Source: Nitriliruptoraceae bacterium
GTDB taxonomy: Bacteria > Actinomycetota > Nitriliruptoria > Nitriliruptorales > Nitriliruptoraceae
Direction of reading: 5' to 3'
DNA length: 13,230 nt
Assembly: GCA_003554005.1 (NCBI GenBank)
Contig: PWEU01000234.1
Coordinates: 1-13,230 of the forward strand
Position 1 is the stretch's first letter; each line of letters opens with the position of its first letter. The translations under genes and the position numbers were made by a program. Positions 5,982 through 12,765 of this stretch are shown piece by piece. The notes below the pieces were generated by a model. That model was not told the DNA's origin, did not search any database, and saw only the letters and a list, made by a program, of their open reading frames with translations.

Positions 5982-8900
5982 ATCGCGACGGGGTCCGGAG
6001 GCTGGGGGCCGCCGCCTCCACCGGCGACGGTCTGGCCTCCGCCTGCCCTGGTCGGACGTCGTGAGGTCCTGACCGGACGCCGGCTCGTCACGGTCACGGC
6101 CGGGCCCGGGGGGGGCAAGACCACGCTGCTCGGCGAGCTCCTCGTCGACGACGGCACGCGCTGGTACACCATCGACGAGCGTGACCGAGACCCGCAGTTC
6201 CTGGCCGCCGCGCTCGAGGAGCCGTGGGCCGACGCGGACGTCGCGCGGGTGATCCTGGACGACGCCCATCTGCTGCTCGGCAGCGGAGGGCTCGGGGTGG
6301 TGCGCGACCTCATCGCCAGGCTGCCGCAGGGCCGCCAGCTGGTCGTCAGCGCGAACCACGACCTCGGCCTGGTGCACGACCGCACCCGGGGGCTGGGCAT
6401 GGTCGCCGAGGTGGATGCCAGGGACCTGGCCCTGGACCTGCAGGTGGTGGCGGACATCGTGCGCCAGGAACTGTCACCGGACCGCGCCCTGGCCGCCCGC
6501 ATCGCCGACGCGACCGGGGGCTGGCCCGTCGGTGTCCGGCTGGCGGTCGATGCGCTCCGCGACCTGCCGGAAGCCGACCGCTCGTCCGCCGTGGAACGGC
6601 TGATCGGCACGACCGGTGCGGTCGGACGCTACCTGCGCCGGGTCGTCGCCAGCGACCAGGACCGGGAGGGGCAGCAGCTGCTCGCCCGGCTCCACCTGCT
6701 CCGGGGGGCGTCAGCGGACCGGATGGCACGGCTGACCGGGCGACGGCCGGCCGAGGAGGACGAGCGGCTCGAGATGCTCCTGCGGAGGGGTCTCGCGCGG
6801 CCACGCCCGGAGGACCCGGCCACCGTCGAGCTGTCTCCCGCGGTGAACCGTCTGGTCGCGGAGCACCTGCTGCCCGAGCTCGACGGCGACGGCGATCTGG
6901 TCAGCGAGGTGACCGACGAACTCCTCGCCCACGGGGAGGTCGCGGTCGCCCTCGATGCCCTGATCGGCGCCGCGCGCACCGGGGCGGCGGCAGAGCTGCT
7001 CGAGACCCACGGGCGTGAGCTGATCCACGCCGGCCACCTGCGCACCGTGGCCCGGGCGGTCGAACTGCTGCCCAGCGACCTGCGGAGCCCGACCCTCGAG
7101 TCCCTGCAGGCCGAGGCGTTGGCGTTCCGGGGCGAGTGGGCCCAGGCACTGCGGTGCCTGGAGGCGATCGGACCCGATGATGGCGGACCGCTGCCCACCG
7201 AGCGCGCCACCCAGCTGGGGCTGATCCACCACACGCGGGGGGACCTGGACGCGGCCCTGGCCGCCTACCTCCGCGGCCCCGACGATGAGGACAGCTCCGC
7301 CTTCGCCGGACTCCTCGGCTGGCGTGCGACGGCCCACTGGCTCCGCGGCCAGCTCGAGGACGCCCGCTGCTGCGCCGATCGCGCCATGGGCATCGCCACC
7401 CGGCACAACGACGACCGCGCCCTGGCCTACGCCCACACCGCGGCGGCACTGGTCGCGGCCAGCGACGGCGATCGTCGGGCGAACCTGTCCCACTACCGCC
7501 AGGCCCTGGCGGCCGCGTCCCGCGGCGGCGATCAGCTCCAACAGGCCCGGATCCTGACCAACCTCGGCTCCCACCACCTCGAGGAGGGACGCTACGCCGA
7601 CGCCTTGGAGGTGACGGGACGAGCGATCGCCCTGGCCGAGGCCCAGGGGTTCGCCACGCTGATCGGCGTGGCACGGTGCAACCGCTCCGAGGCGCTGCTG
7701 AGCACGGGTGCCGCCGACGAGGCGATCGCCGACGCCGAGCGGGCCCGGGAGGTGTTCGCGCGGATCGGCGCTCGGACCGAGGCCTACGCCCACCACGTGC
7801 TGGCCGCTGCCCGGGCCGAACGGGGTGAGCTCGCCCTGGCCCGCCAGGCCTACGAGCAGGCGCTCCGGCTCGGGGCGCCCGGCGGTGACCGACAGGCGCT
7901 GGTCCCGGCTCACCTCGGCCTGTCCTGGGTGCTCACCGGCACCGACCACGACGCCGCCTCGGCCGCGATCGATCGGGCCCGCGAGCTCGACGACGGCATG
8001 GCCGCCGCCGAGGTGGCTGCCGCCGACGCCTGGGTGCACCTCGCCCGCGGCGAGACGGTGGCCGCGGCCGAGCTGGCCCGGACGGCCGAGGGCCTGGCCA
8101 CCAGCCGCGGGAACCGCGCCGCGGCCGCCAGTGCGGTGACCTGCCGGGCGCTCACGGTCACCGACCCACGCCCACTGCTCACCGACGCCCTGGCGCTGTG
8201 GCGGGAGCTCGAGGCACCCCTCTGGATCACGCGGCTGGAGCTGGCGTTGGAACGCCGGGGCCCCGGTGGCGGCGACCGCGCCCGGGGCGGCGAGCTGGAG
8301 CGACGGCTGGCTGCGCTCGGGTGTCCGCTCGAGCGCAGCGTGTGGGCCGCTCAGGTCCTGACCGGCACCGACCGGGTCGGCCGCAGCGTGATCCGGGCGC
8401 TGGGGACCTTCACCGCGAGCGTCGATGGGCAGCCCATCACCGCCTCGAGCTGGGGGTCACGGAAAGCACGCGAGCTGGTGAAGGCGTTGATCGCCCGGTC
8501 GCCGCGCGGGTTGACCAGGGAGGAGCTCGGCCCCCTGCTGTGGCCGGACCAGCCCTACGACAAGGTGTCCGCGCGGCTGTCGACCGCGCTCAGCCTCGCC
8601 CGGGCCGCCCTGGTCGGCGACGACGGTGACCGCGACGCCAGCCCGATCGAGAGCGTCGGCAGCACCGTGCGCCTCGCACTGGACCGCGTCGAGGTGGACG
8701 CGCTGGTGTTCCGGGAGCTGGCCGAAGGGGGGCTCAGAGCGGTCCGCGACGGGGCGTCCGACACGGCGGTCCGGCTGCTGCTGGAAGCCGAGGAGCTCTA
8801 CGGCGGCGACCTGTTCGAGGACGAGCCCGACCTGCCGTGGGCCGAGGACCGGCGCGCCGAGCTCCGATCGCTGTATCTGTCGGTGGCCCGGACGCTGGCG

Positions 8901-9149
8901 GAGCTGCTGCGCACCGAGGACCCCGAGTTCGCGATCCGGCTGCTGTTGCGGATCCTCGACCGCGACGGCTACGACGAGCCGGCCCACCTGAACCTCGCCG
9001 TCGCCCTGCTGCGGGCCGGACGCCACGGCGAGGCCCGACGTCGCTACCGCCTCTACCGGGACCGGATGGCGGAGCTCGACCTGCCGGCGGTGCCCTTCCA
9101 CGAGCTGTCCGCCGCCGTGCAACCCGAGGCCGACCGGGCGGCGAGCTGA
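5982..9149 (+). CDS. MalT-like STAND ATPase/TPR regulator with C-terminal OmpR-like + BTAD (SARP-type) module; apparent non-canonical ATC start
   Basis: About 1055 residues from ATC at 5982. A Pro-rich N-terminus and LVGRREVL lead into a P-loop ATPase: Walker A GPGGGKTT (41-48) and Walker B VILDDAHLL (D93-D94). A winged-helix-like part includes TGGWPVGVRLAVDAL. Residues ~340-790 are helical hairpins with TPR character (for example QARILTNLGSHHLEEGRY, AYAHHVLAAARAERGEL), probably the sensor. Residues ~805-890 resemble an OmpR-type winged helix (RALGTFTASVDGQPI, GLTREELGPLLWPD), and ~903-1040 are a BTAD domain (ELYGGDLFEDEP, DRRAELRSLYLSVARTLAELL, DEPAHLNLAVALLRAGR). The DNA-binding module is thus at the C-terminus, not the N-terminus as in classical SARPs. 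The role is inferred as an ATP- and ligand-gated transcriptional activator. The frame runs open far upstream (from 4593), but that stretch is antisense to the LuxR gene and has no coding character. Confidence 0.85.
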   Translation: MATGSGGWGPPPPPATVWPPPALVGRREVLTGRRLVTVTAGPGGGKTTLLGELLVDDGTRWYTIDERDRDPQFLAAALEEPWADADVARVILDDAHLLLGSGGLGVVRDLIARLPQGRQLVVSANHDLGLVHDRTRGLGMVAEVDARDLALDLQVVADIVRQELSPDRALAARIADATGGWPVGVRLAVDALRDLPEADRSSAVERLIGTTGAVGRYLRRVVASDQDREGQQLLARLHLLRGASADRMARLTGRRPAEEDERLEMLLRRGLARPRPEDPATVELSPAVNRLVAEHLLPELDGDGDLVSEVTDELLAHGEVAVALDALIGAARTGAAAELLETHGRELIHAGHLRTVARAVELLPSDLRSPTLESLQAEALAFRGEWAQALRCLEAIGPDDGGPLPTERATQLGLIHHTRGDLDAALAAYLRGPDDEDSSAFAGLLGWRATAHWLRGQLEDARCCADRAMGIATRHNDDRALAYAHTAAALVAASDGDRRANLSHYRQALAAASRGGDQLQQARILTNLGSHHLEEGRYADALEVTGRAIALAEAQGFATLIGVARCNRSEALLSTGAADEAIADAERAREVFARIGARTEAYAHHVLAAARAERGELALARQAYEQALRLGAPGGDRQALVPAHLGLSWVLTGTDHDAASAAIDRARELDDGMAAAEVAAADAWVHLARGETVAAAELARTAEGLATSRGNRAAAASAVTCRALTVTDPRPLLTDALALWRELEAPLWITRLELALERRGPGGGDRARGGELERRLAALGCPLERSVWAAQVLTGTDRVGRSVIRALGTFTASVDGQPITASSWGSRKARELVKALIARSPRGLTREELGPLLWPDQPYDKVSARLSTALSLARAALVGDDGDRDASPIESVGSTVRLALDRVEVDALVFRELAEGGLRAVRDGASDTAVRLLLEAEELYGGDLFEDEPDLPWAEDRRAELRSLYLSVARTLAELLRTEDPEFAIRLLLRILDRDGYDEPAHLNLAVALLRAGRHGEARRRYRLYRDRMAELDLPAVPFHELSAAVQPEADRAAS

Positions 9150-9227
9150 CGCCCCCGGCCAGCGCGGCTGTCACCGTCCCGTGATGGAGACGCCACCTCG
9201 CTGTCATGCGCCGATGGTGGGCTCGTC

Positions 9228-9233
9228 TAGCCT
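9228..9233 (+). promoter_or_regulatory. Possible -10 element of the purine permease gene
   Basis: TAGCCT fits TANNNT and would give a leader of about 95 nt before the GTG at 9334. No clear -35 is visible. A short GCGGG/CCCGC stem follows just downstream, and the rest of the leader is a pyrimidine-rich and GC-rich run in which I see no purine riboswitch core. Confidence 0.25.
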
Positions 9234-9333
9234 GGCGGGTGCCGCCCGCGCTGGTGGCGACCACTTCCCCTCCCCCTGTCGGTTCGACCGCGGCGCGCGC
9301 GTGCCTGGTGCGTGCCCACGAGGAGCACTCGAC

Positions 9334-10677
9334 GTGAGCGAGCAGACGACCGAGACCCGCGCCACCGATGGCGCGCTGGATCGGTTCTTCAAGCTGTCCG
9401 AGCGGGGGAGCGATCCCCGCCCCGAAGGCGTCGCCGGGCTGACGACCTACCTGGCGATGGCCTACATCGTCTTCGTCAACCCGCTCATCCTCTCGGATGC
9501 CGGCATGGATCCGGGCGCGGTGTTCGTGGCGACCTGCCTGGCCGCCGCCCTGGGCACGCTGATCATGGGCCTGTGGGCGAACCTGCCCATCGCCCAGGCA
9601 CCGGGCATGGGCCTGAACGCCTTCTTCGCCTACTCCGTGGTGCTCGGCTTCGGCATCCCGTGGGAGACCGCGCTGGCCGCGACCTTCGTCTCGGGTGTGC
9701 TGTTCCTGATCCTCGCGGTGACCGGGGTCCGCGGGGCGATCATCAACGCGATCCCGCACCAGCTCAAGATGGCCGTCGGCGCCGGCATCGGTCTCTTCAT
9801 CGCCTTCATCGGCCTCAAGAACGCCGGCATCGTGGTCCCCGACGAGGCGACCACCGTCGGGCTCGGTGAGCTGGGCGTCGCGACGACGATGCTGTCGATC
9901 TTCGGACTGCTCGCGATCGCGCTGTTCCTGATGCGGGGCCTGAAGGGCGCGGTGTTCTACGGCATCGTCGCGACCGCGGTGGTCGGGCTGCTGACCAACC
10001 TGCTGGACGCGCCCACGGCCTTGGTGTCCGCACCTCCGAGCCTGGCACCGACCCTCGGTGCCGCCTTCGCCGCCTTCGGCGACCTCCTAGCTCCCGAACT
10101 GCTGATCGTGATCGCGACCATGCTGTTCGTCGACTTCTTCGACACCGCCGGCACGCTGATCGCGGTCACCAACCAGGCCGGCCTGCTCGAGGAGGACGGC
10201 ACGCTGCCCGGCGGCACACGGCCGCTGGTCTCCGACGCCGTCGCGACCATGGGTGGTGCGGCGCTGGGGACCTCGACCACCACCTCCTACATCGAGTCGG
10301 CAGCCGGGGTCGGTGCTGGCGGACGAACGGGACTCAGCTCGGTCGTCACCGCCGGGCTGTTCCTGCTCACGATCTTCTTCTCGCCGCTGCTGACCGTGAT
10401 CACCGCCCCGGTCACCGCCGCCGCGCTGATCATCGTGGGCGTGATGATGGCCCGCGGGCTGAAGGACATCGAGTGGGACCAGATGGAGATCGCCATCCCG
10501 GCCTTCGTCACGGTCGTGGCGATGCCGCTGACCTACTCGATCGCCACCGGCATCGCCATGGGCCTGTTCCTGTACCCGCTGCTGATGGTCTTCAAGGGCA
10601 AGGCCAAGGAGGTGCACCCGATCATGTACGTGCTCGCGGTGCTGTTCGTGGCGTTCTTCGCCTTCCTGGCCGAGTAG
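9334..10677 (+). CDS. NCS2-family purine base permease (AzgA-like: adenine/guanine/hypoxanthine uptake)
   Basis: 447 residues. I chose GTG at 9334 because AGGAG (9321-9325) is 8 nt upstream and the protein then begins with the usual short hydrophilic segment leading to FFKLSERGS. The frame is open to 9181, but that extension lacks coding character. The rest is a polytopic membrane protein with about 12-14 hydrophobic segments. AzgA-type hallmarks are TTYLAMAYIVFVNP (37-50), QAPGMGLNAFFAY (88-100), VDFFDTAGTLIAVTNQAGLL (266-285) and GTSTTTSYIESAAGVGAGGR (312-331). Members are proton symporters that import adenine, guanine, hypoxanthine or related analogues. The exact substrate cannot be read. 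The gene follows the BTAD regulator on the same strand after 184 bp and is convergent with purE, placing purine salvage next to de novo synthesis. Confidence 0.93.
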   Translation: MSEQTTETRATDGALDRFFKLSERGSDPRPEGVAGLTTYLAMAYIVFVNPLILSDAGMDPGAVFVATCLAAALGTLIMGLWANLPIAQAPGMGLNAFFAYSVVLGFGIPWETALAATFVSGVLFLILAVTGVRGAIINAIPHQLKMAVGAGIGLFIAFIGLKNAGIVVPDEATTVGLGELGVATTMLSIFGLLAIALFLMRGLKGAVFYGIVATAVVGLLTNLLDAPTALVSAPPSLAPTLGAAFAAFGDLLAPELLIVIATMLFVDFFDTAGTLIAVTNQAGLLEEDGTLPGGTRPLVSDAVATMGGAALGTSTTTSYIESAAGVGAGGRTGLSSVVTAGLFLLTIFFSPLLTVITAPVTAAALIIVGVMMARGLKDIEWDQMEIAIPAFVTVVAMPLTYSIATGIAMGLFLYPLLMVFKGKAKEVHPIMYVLAVLFVAFFAFLAE

Positions 10678-10719
10678 CCGTCGGCTCGGGCCGGGGCGCG
10701 CAGCCAGCCCGGCCGGACC

Positions 10720-10885
10720 CCGCGAGAACCAGCGGATAGTTGCTGCTTCTCGCGGGCAACCTCCGGGTCTCGGCCGGATCTCGCGGCCAACCACCCCGGT
10801 GGCCGCGAGAACCAGCGGATAGTTGCTGCTTCTCGCGGGCAACCACCGGATCTCGGCCGGATCTCGCGGCCAAACACCGAGTCTC
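10720..10885. repeat. Two tandem ~83-bp repeat units, each with a 36-nt hairpin (REP-like)
   Basis: Unit 1 starts at 10720 and unit 2 at 10803. The first 42 bases are identical and the next ~36 differ at only a handful of positions. Each begins with a 36-nt stem-loop (10720-10755, 10803-10838): CCGCGAGAA pairs with TTCTCGCGG, then after one C-C mismatch CAGC pairs with GCTG, leaving the loop GGATAGTT. Between them TCTCGCGGCCA (10779-10789) is the perfect inverse of TGGCCGCGAGA (10800-10810), which competes with the second hairpin. TCTCG recurs about eight times from 10749 to 10897. The array fills the gap between convergent 3' ends of the permease and purE, so it could end both transcripts. 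Its repeated form suggests a dispersed genomic element. Confidence 0.8.
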
Positions 10886-10945
10886 GGGCGGGTCTCGGGG
10901 CCGCAGGCCAGCGGGTGCCGGCAGCGTTCCACCCGCCAGGACCGG

Positions 10946-11563
10946 TCAGGCCGAGAACCCGAACCCGCCGGCCTTCCCGGCGAGCTGTTGGCGCACCCGC
11001 TCGTCCTTGTCCAGCGACGCCTGCCGGAGCTCCTCGCGGTGCTCGTCGAGCGCAGCGGTGAGCGCCTGGTCACCTGCGGCCAGGATGCGCACGGCCAGGA
11101 GTCCGGCGTTGTGCGCACCGCCGACGGCGACCGTGGCGACGGGGATCCCCGCCGGCATCTGCACGATCGACAGCAGCGAGTCCAGGCCATCGAGGTGACG
11201 CAGCGGCACGGGGACCCCGATCACCGGCAGCGAGGTGACCGACGCCAGCATCCCCGGTAGGTGGGCAGCCCCGCCCGCACCGGCGATCAGGACCTCGAGC
11301 CCTCGACCTGCGGCCTCCTGGCCATAGGCCAGCATGCGTGCGGCGTCCCGGTGGGCGGAGACGACGTGGACCTCGTGGGCCACCTCGAAGCGCTCCAGGG
11401 CCTCGACCGCCCCCTCCATCGTGGCCAGGTCCGAGTCGCTGCCCATCACGACCCCGACCCGCGGGGCGGCTCCCGCCCCGTCGCTGCTCGGGCCGCTGCC
11501 ACCAGCGGGATCGGTCCCACTCGGCGTGCCGGCCCGCGCGTCCTCGCTCTCCTCGGCACTCAT
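10946..11563 (-). CDS. purE: N5-carboxyaminoimidazole ribonucleotide mutase PurE
   Basis: 205 residues. It converts N5-CAIR, made by PurK, to CAIR in cytosolic purine synthesis. The class I PurE core is clear: VGVVMGSDSDLATM (phosphate-binding loop, GSDSD 41-45), VVSAHRDA (S69-A70-H71-R72, with the catalytic His retained and the common SAHRTP continuing as DA), IAGAGGAAHLPGMLAS, LPVIGVPV, and LSIVQMPAGIPVATVAVGG followed by AHNAGLLA. ATG at 11563 has AGGAG 7 nt upstream. The start overlaps the purK stop as ATGA, so the two are translationally coupled. The first ~34 residues are a Gly/Ser/Glu-rich extension absent from minimal PurE proteins of about 160-170 residues. The family and the adjacent purK both indicate the mutase, not the AIR carboxylase class. 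Confidence 0.96.
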   Translation of the reverse strand: MSAEESEDARAGTPSGTDPAGGSGPSSDGAGAAPRVGVVMGSDSDLATMEGAVEALERFEVAHEVHVVSAHRDAARMLAYGQEAAGRGLEVLIAGAGGAAHLPGMLASVTSLPVIGVPVPLRHLDGLDSLLSIVQMPAGIPVATVAVGGAHNAGLLAVRILAAGDQALTAALDEHREELRQASLDKDERVRQQLAGKAGGFGFSA

Positions 11564-12762
11564 GGCTCGCTCCTGCTCGCTCGCCCGCCCGGCCCCACCA
11601 GCAGGTCCGCCACCTCGCGGGCACGGGACAGTGCCACCTCGGCGTCATCGCCGAGGACCGTGACGTGACCGATCTTGCGACCGGGTCGGGACGCCTTGCC
11701 GTACAGGTGCACGGCTGCCTCGCTGACCGCCAGCGCCTCGGGCAGCCGCTCGCCGATCCGGTCGGGACCGTCGGGCCCCAGCAGGTTCACCAACGCCGCC
11801 GCGGGGGCCTTCAGGCTGGTGTCACCCAGGGGCCAATCCAGGACCGCGCGCAGGTGGTTGTGGAACTGCGAGGTGGTGGCCGCCTCGATCGTCGCGTGCC
11901 CCGAGTTGTGGGGTCGCAGGGCCAGCTCGTTGAGCGTGATCGCGCCATCGGGACCGATGAACAGCTCGACCGCGACGATGCCGACCCCGTCGACGGCCTC
12001 GGCGACCCGGGTGCCCAGGGCGATGGCCCGCGCGGCGACCTCGGGGGCGATGCGGGCGGGCTGGACGAGCTCGACGAGCTGGCCGTCTCGCTGCACCGTC
12101 TCCACCACGGGGTAGGTGACGTGCTCCCCGCCGGGTCGACGGGCGGTGACCACCGCCCCCTCGACGGCGATGTCGACGTGGGCCTCCACCATCCAGCGTC
12201 CCCCGCGGCCGAGGACCACCGCCGCGGCGTCGGGGCCGTCGACCACCTCGACACCTCGGCCGTCGTAGCCGCCGCGGGTCGCCTTGCAGGCCACGGGCCA
12301 GCCGTGCTGCGCCGCGAAGGCCGTCACCTCCTCCACGGTGTCGACCGGCGCGAAGGGTGGGACGGGCAGCCCGAGGGCGGCCAGCCCGGTGCGGGCGTGG
12401 AGCTTGTCCTTGGCGTACAGCAACGCCGCCGCGCTCGGACGCACGGGGTGACCCGAGGCCGCGAGCGCGGCGAGCCCCTCGTCGGAGACCAGCTCGTGGT
12501 CGAGGGTGACCACGTCGACCTCGATCGCGAAGGCCCGCAACGCCTCGAGGTCGTCGGGGGAGCCCAGGCGGGGGACCGCGCCGGCCAGCGGCGCCGGCTC
12601 GTCGGGATGGACCGCGAGCACGTACAGATCGACGCCGAGGTCGATCGCGGCGGCGTGGGTCATCCTCGCCAGCTGGCCGCCGCCGACCATGCCCACGCGC
12701 GCCGTCGCCGGGCGGGTGGTGGGTGCCGCCGTCGCGCCCGGAACCGGGACCTCAACCGTCAT
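11560..12762 (-). CDS. purK: 5-(carboxyamino)imidazole ribonucleotide synthase PurK
   Basis: 400 residues. An ATP-grasp enzyme that carboxylates AIR with bicarbonate and ATP to give N5-CAIR for PurE. Motifs in order: GMVGGGQLARMT near residues 24-35, TLDHELV (86-92), AKDKLHAR (117-124), ATRGGYDGRGV (161-171), the metal and ATP site VAVELFIG with LNELALRPHNSGHATIE (PHNSGH 284-289), TTSQFHNHLRAVLDWPLGDT, and KIGHVTVLG near the end. Length is normal for the family apart from a ~20-residue Pro/Ala/Thr-rich N-terminal extension. ATG at 12762 lies 3 nt after the purL stop, with only a weak GAGAG before it, so it is probably reached by ribosomes finishing purL. Its stop overlaps the purE ATG by 4 nt. 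Confidence 0.96.
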   Translation of the reverse strand: MTVEVPVPGATAAPTTRPATARVGMVGGGQLARMTHAAAIDLGVDLYVLAVHPDEPAPLAGAVPRLGSPDDLEALRAFAIEVDVVTLDHELVSDEGLAALAASGHPVRPSAAALLYAKDKLHARTGLAALGLPVPPFAPVDTVEEVTAFAAQHGWPVACKATRGGYDGRGVEVVDGPDAAAVVLGRGGRWMVEAHVDIAVEGAVVTARRPGGEHVTYPVVETVQRDGQLVELVQPARIAPEVAARAIALGTRVAEAVDGVGIVAVELFIGPDGAITLNELALRPHNSGHATIEAATTSQFHNHLRAVLDWPLGDTSLKAPAAALVNLLGPDGPDRIGERLPEALAVSEAAVHLYGKASRPGRKIGHVTVLGDDAEVALSRAREVADLLVGPGGRASRSEP

Positions 12763-12765
12763 CTC

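Noticed and set aside
4031..6064. 677-codon plus-strand frame
   Set aside because: Antisense to the LuxR-type regulator, composed mostly of Gly, Arg and Gln, and no recognisable motif.
9150..9333. Purine riboswitch upstream of the permease
   Set aside because: I found no conserved purine-aptamer core or pairing arrangement in the leader, which is mostly GC and pyrimidine runs.
10720..10885. The repeated units as a CRISPR array
   Set aside because: Only two units with an 83-bp period. The inter-hairpin sequence is itself repeated, not unique spacers, and no cas gene is nearby.
10087..11190. 367-codon minus-strand frame spanning the repeat region
   Set aside because: Covers the 3' ends of two well-supported genes in the wrong frame. 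Its apparent protein repeats only translate the non-coding hairpin units.
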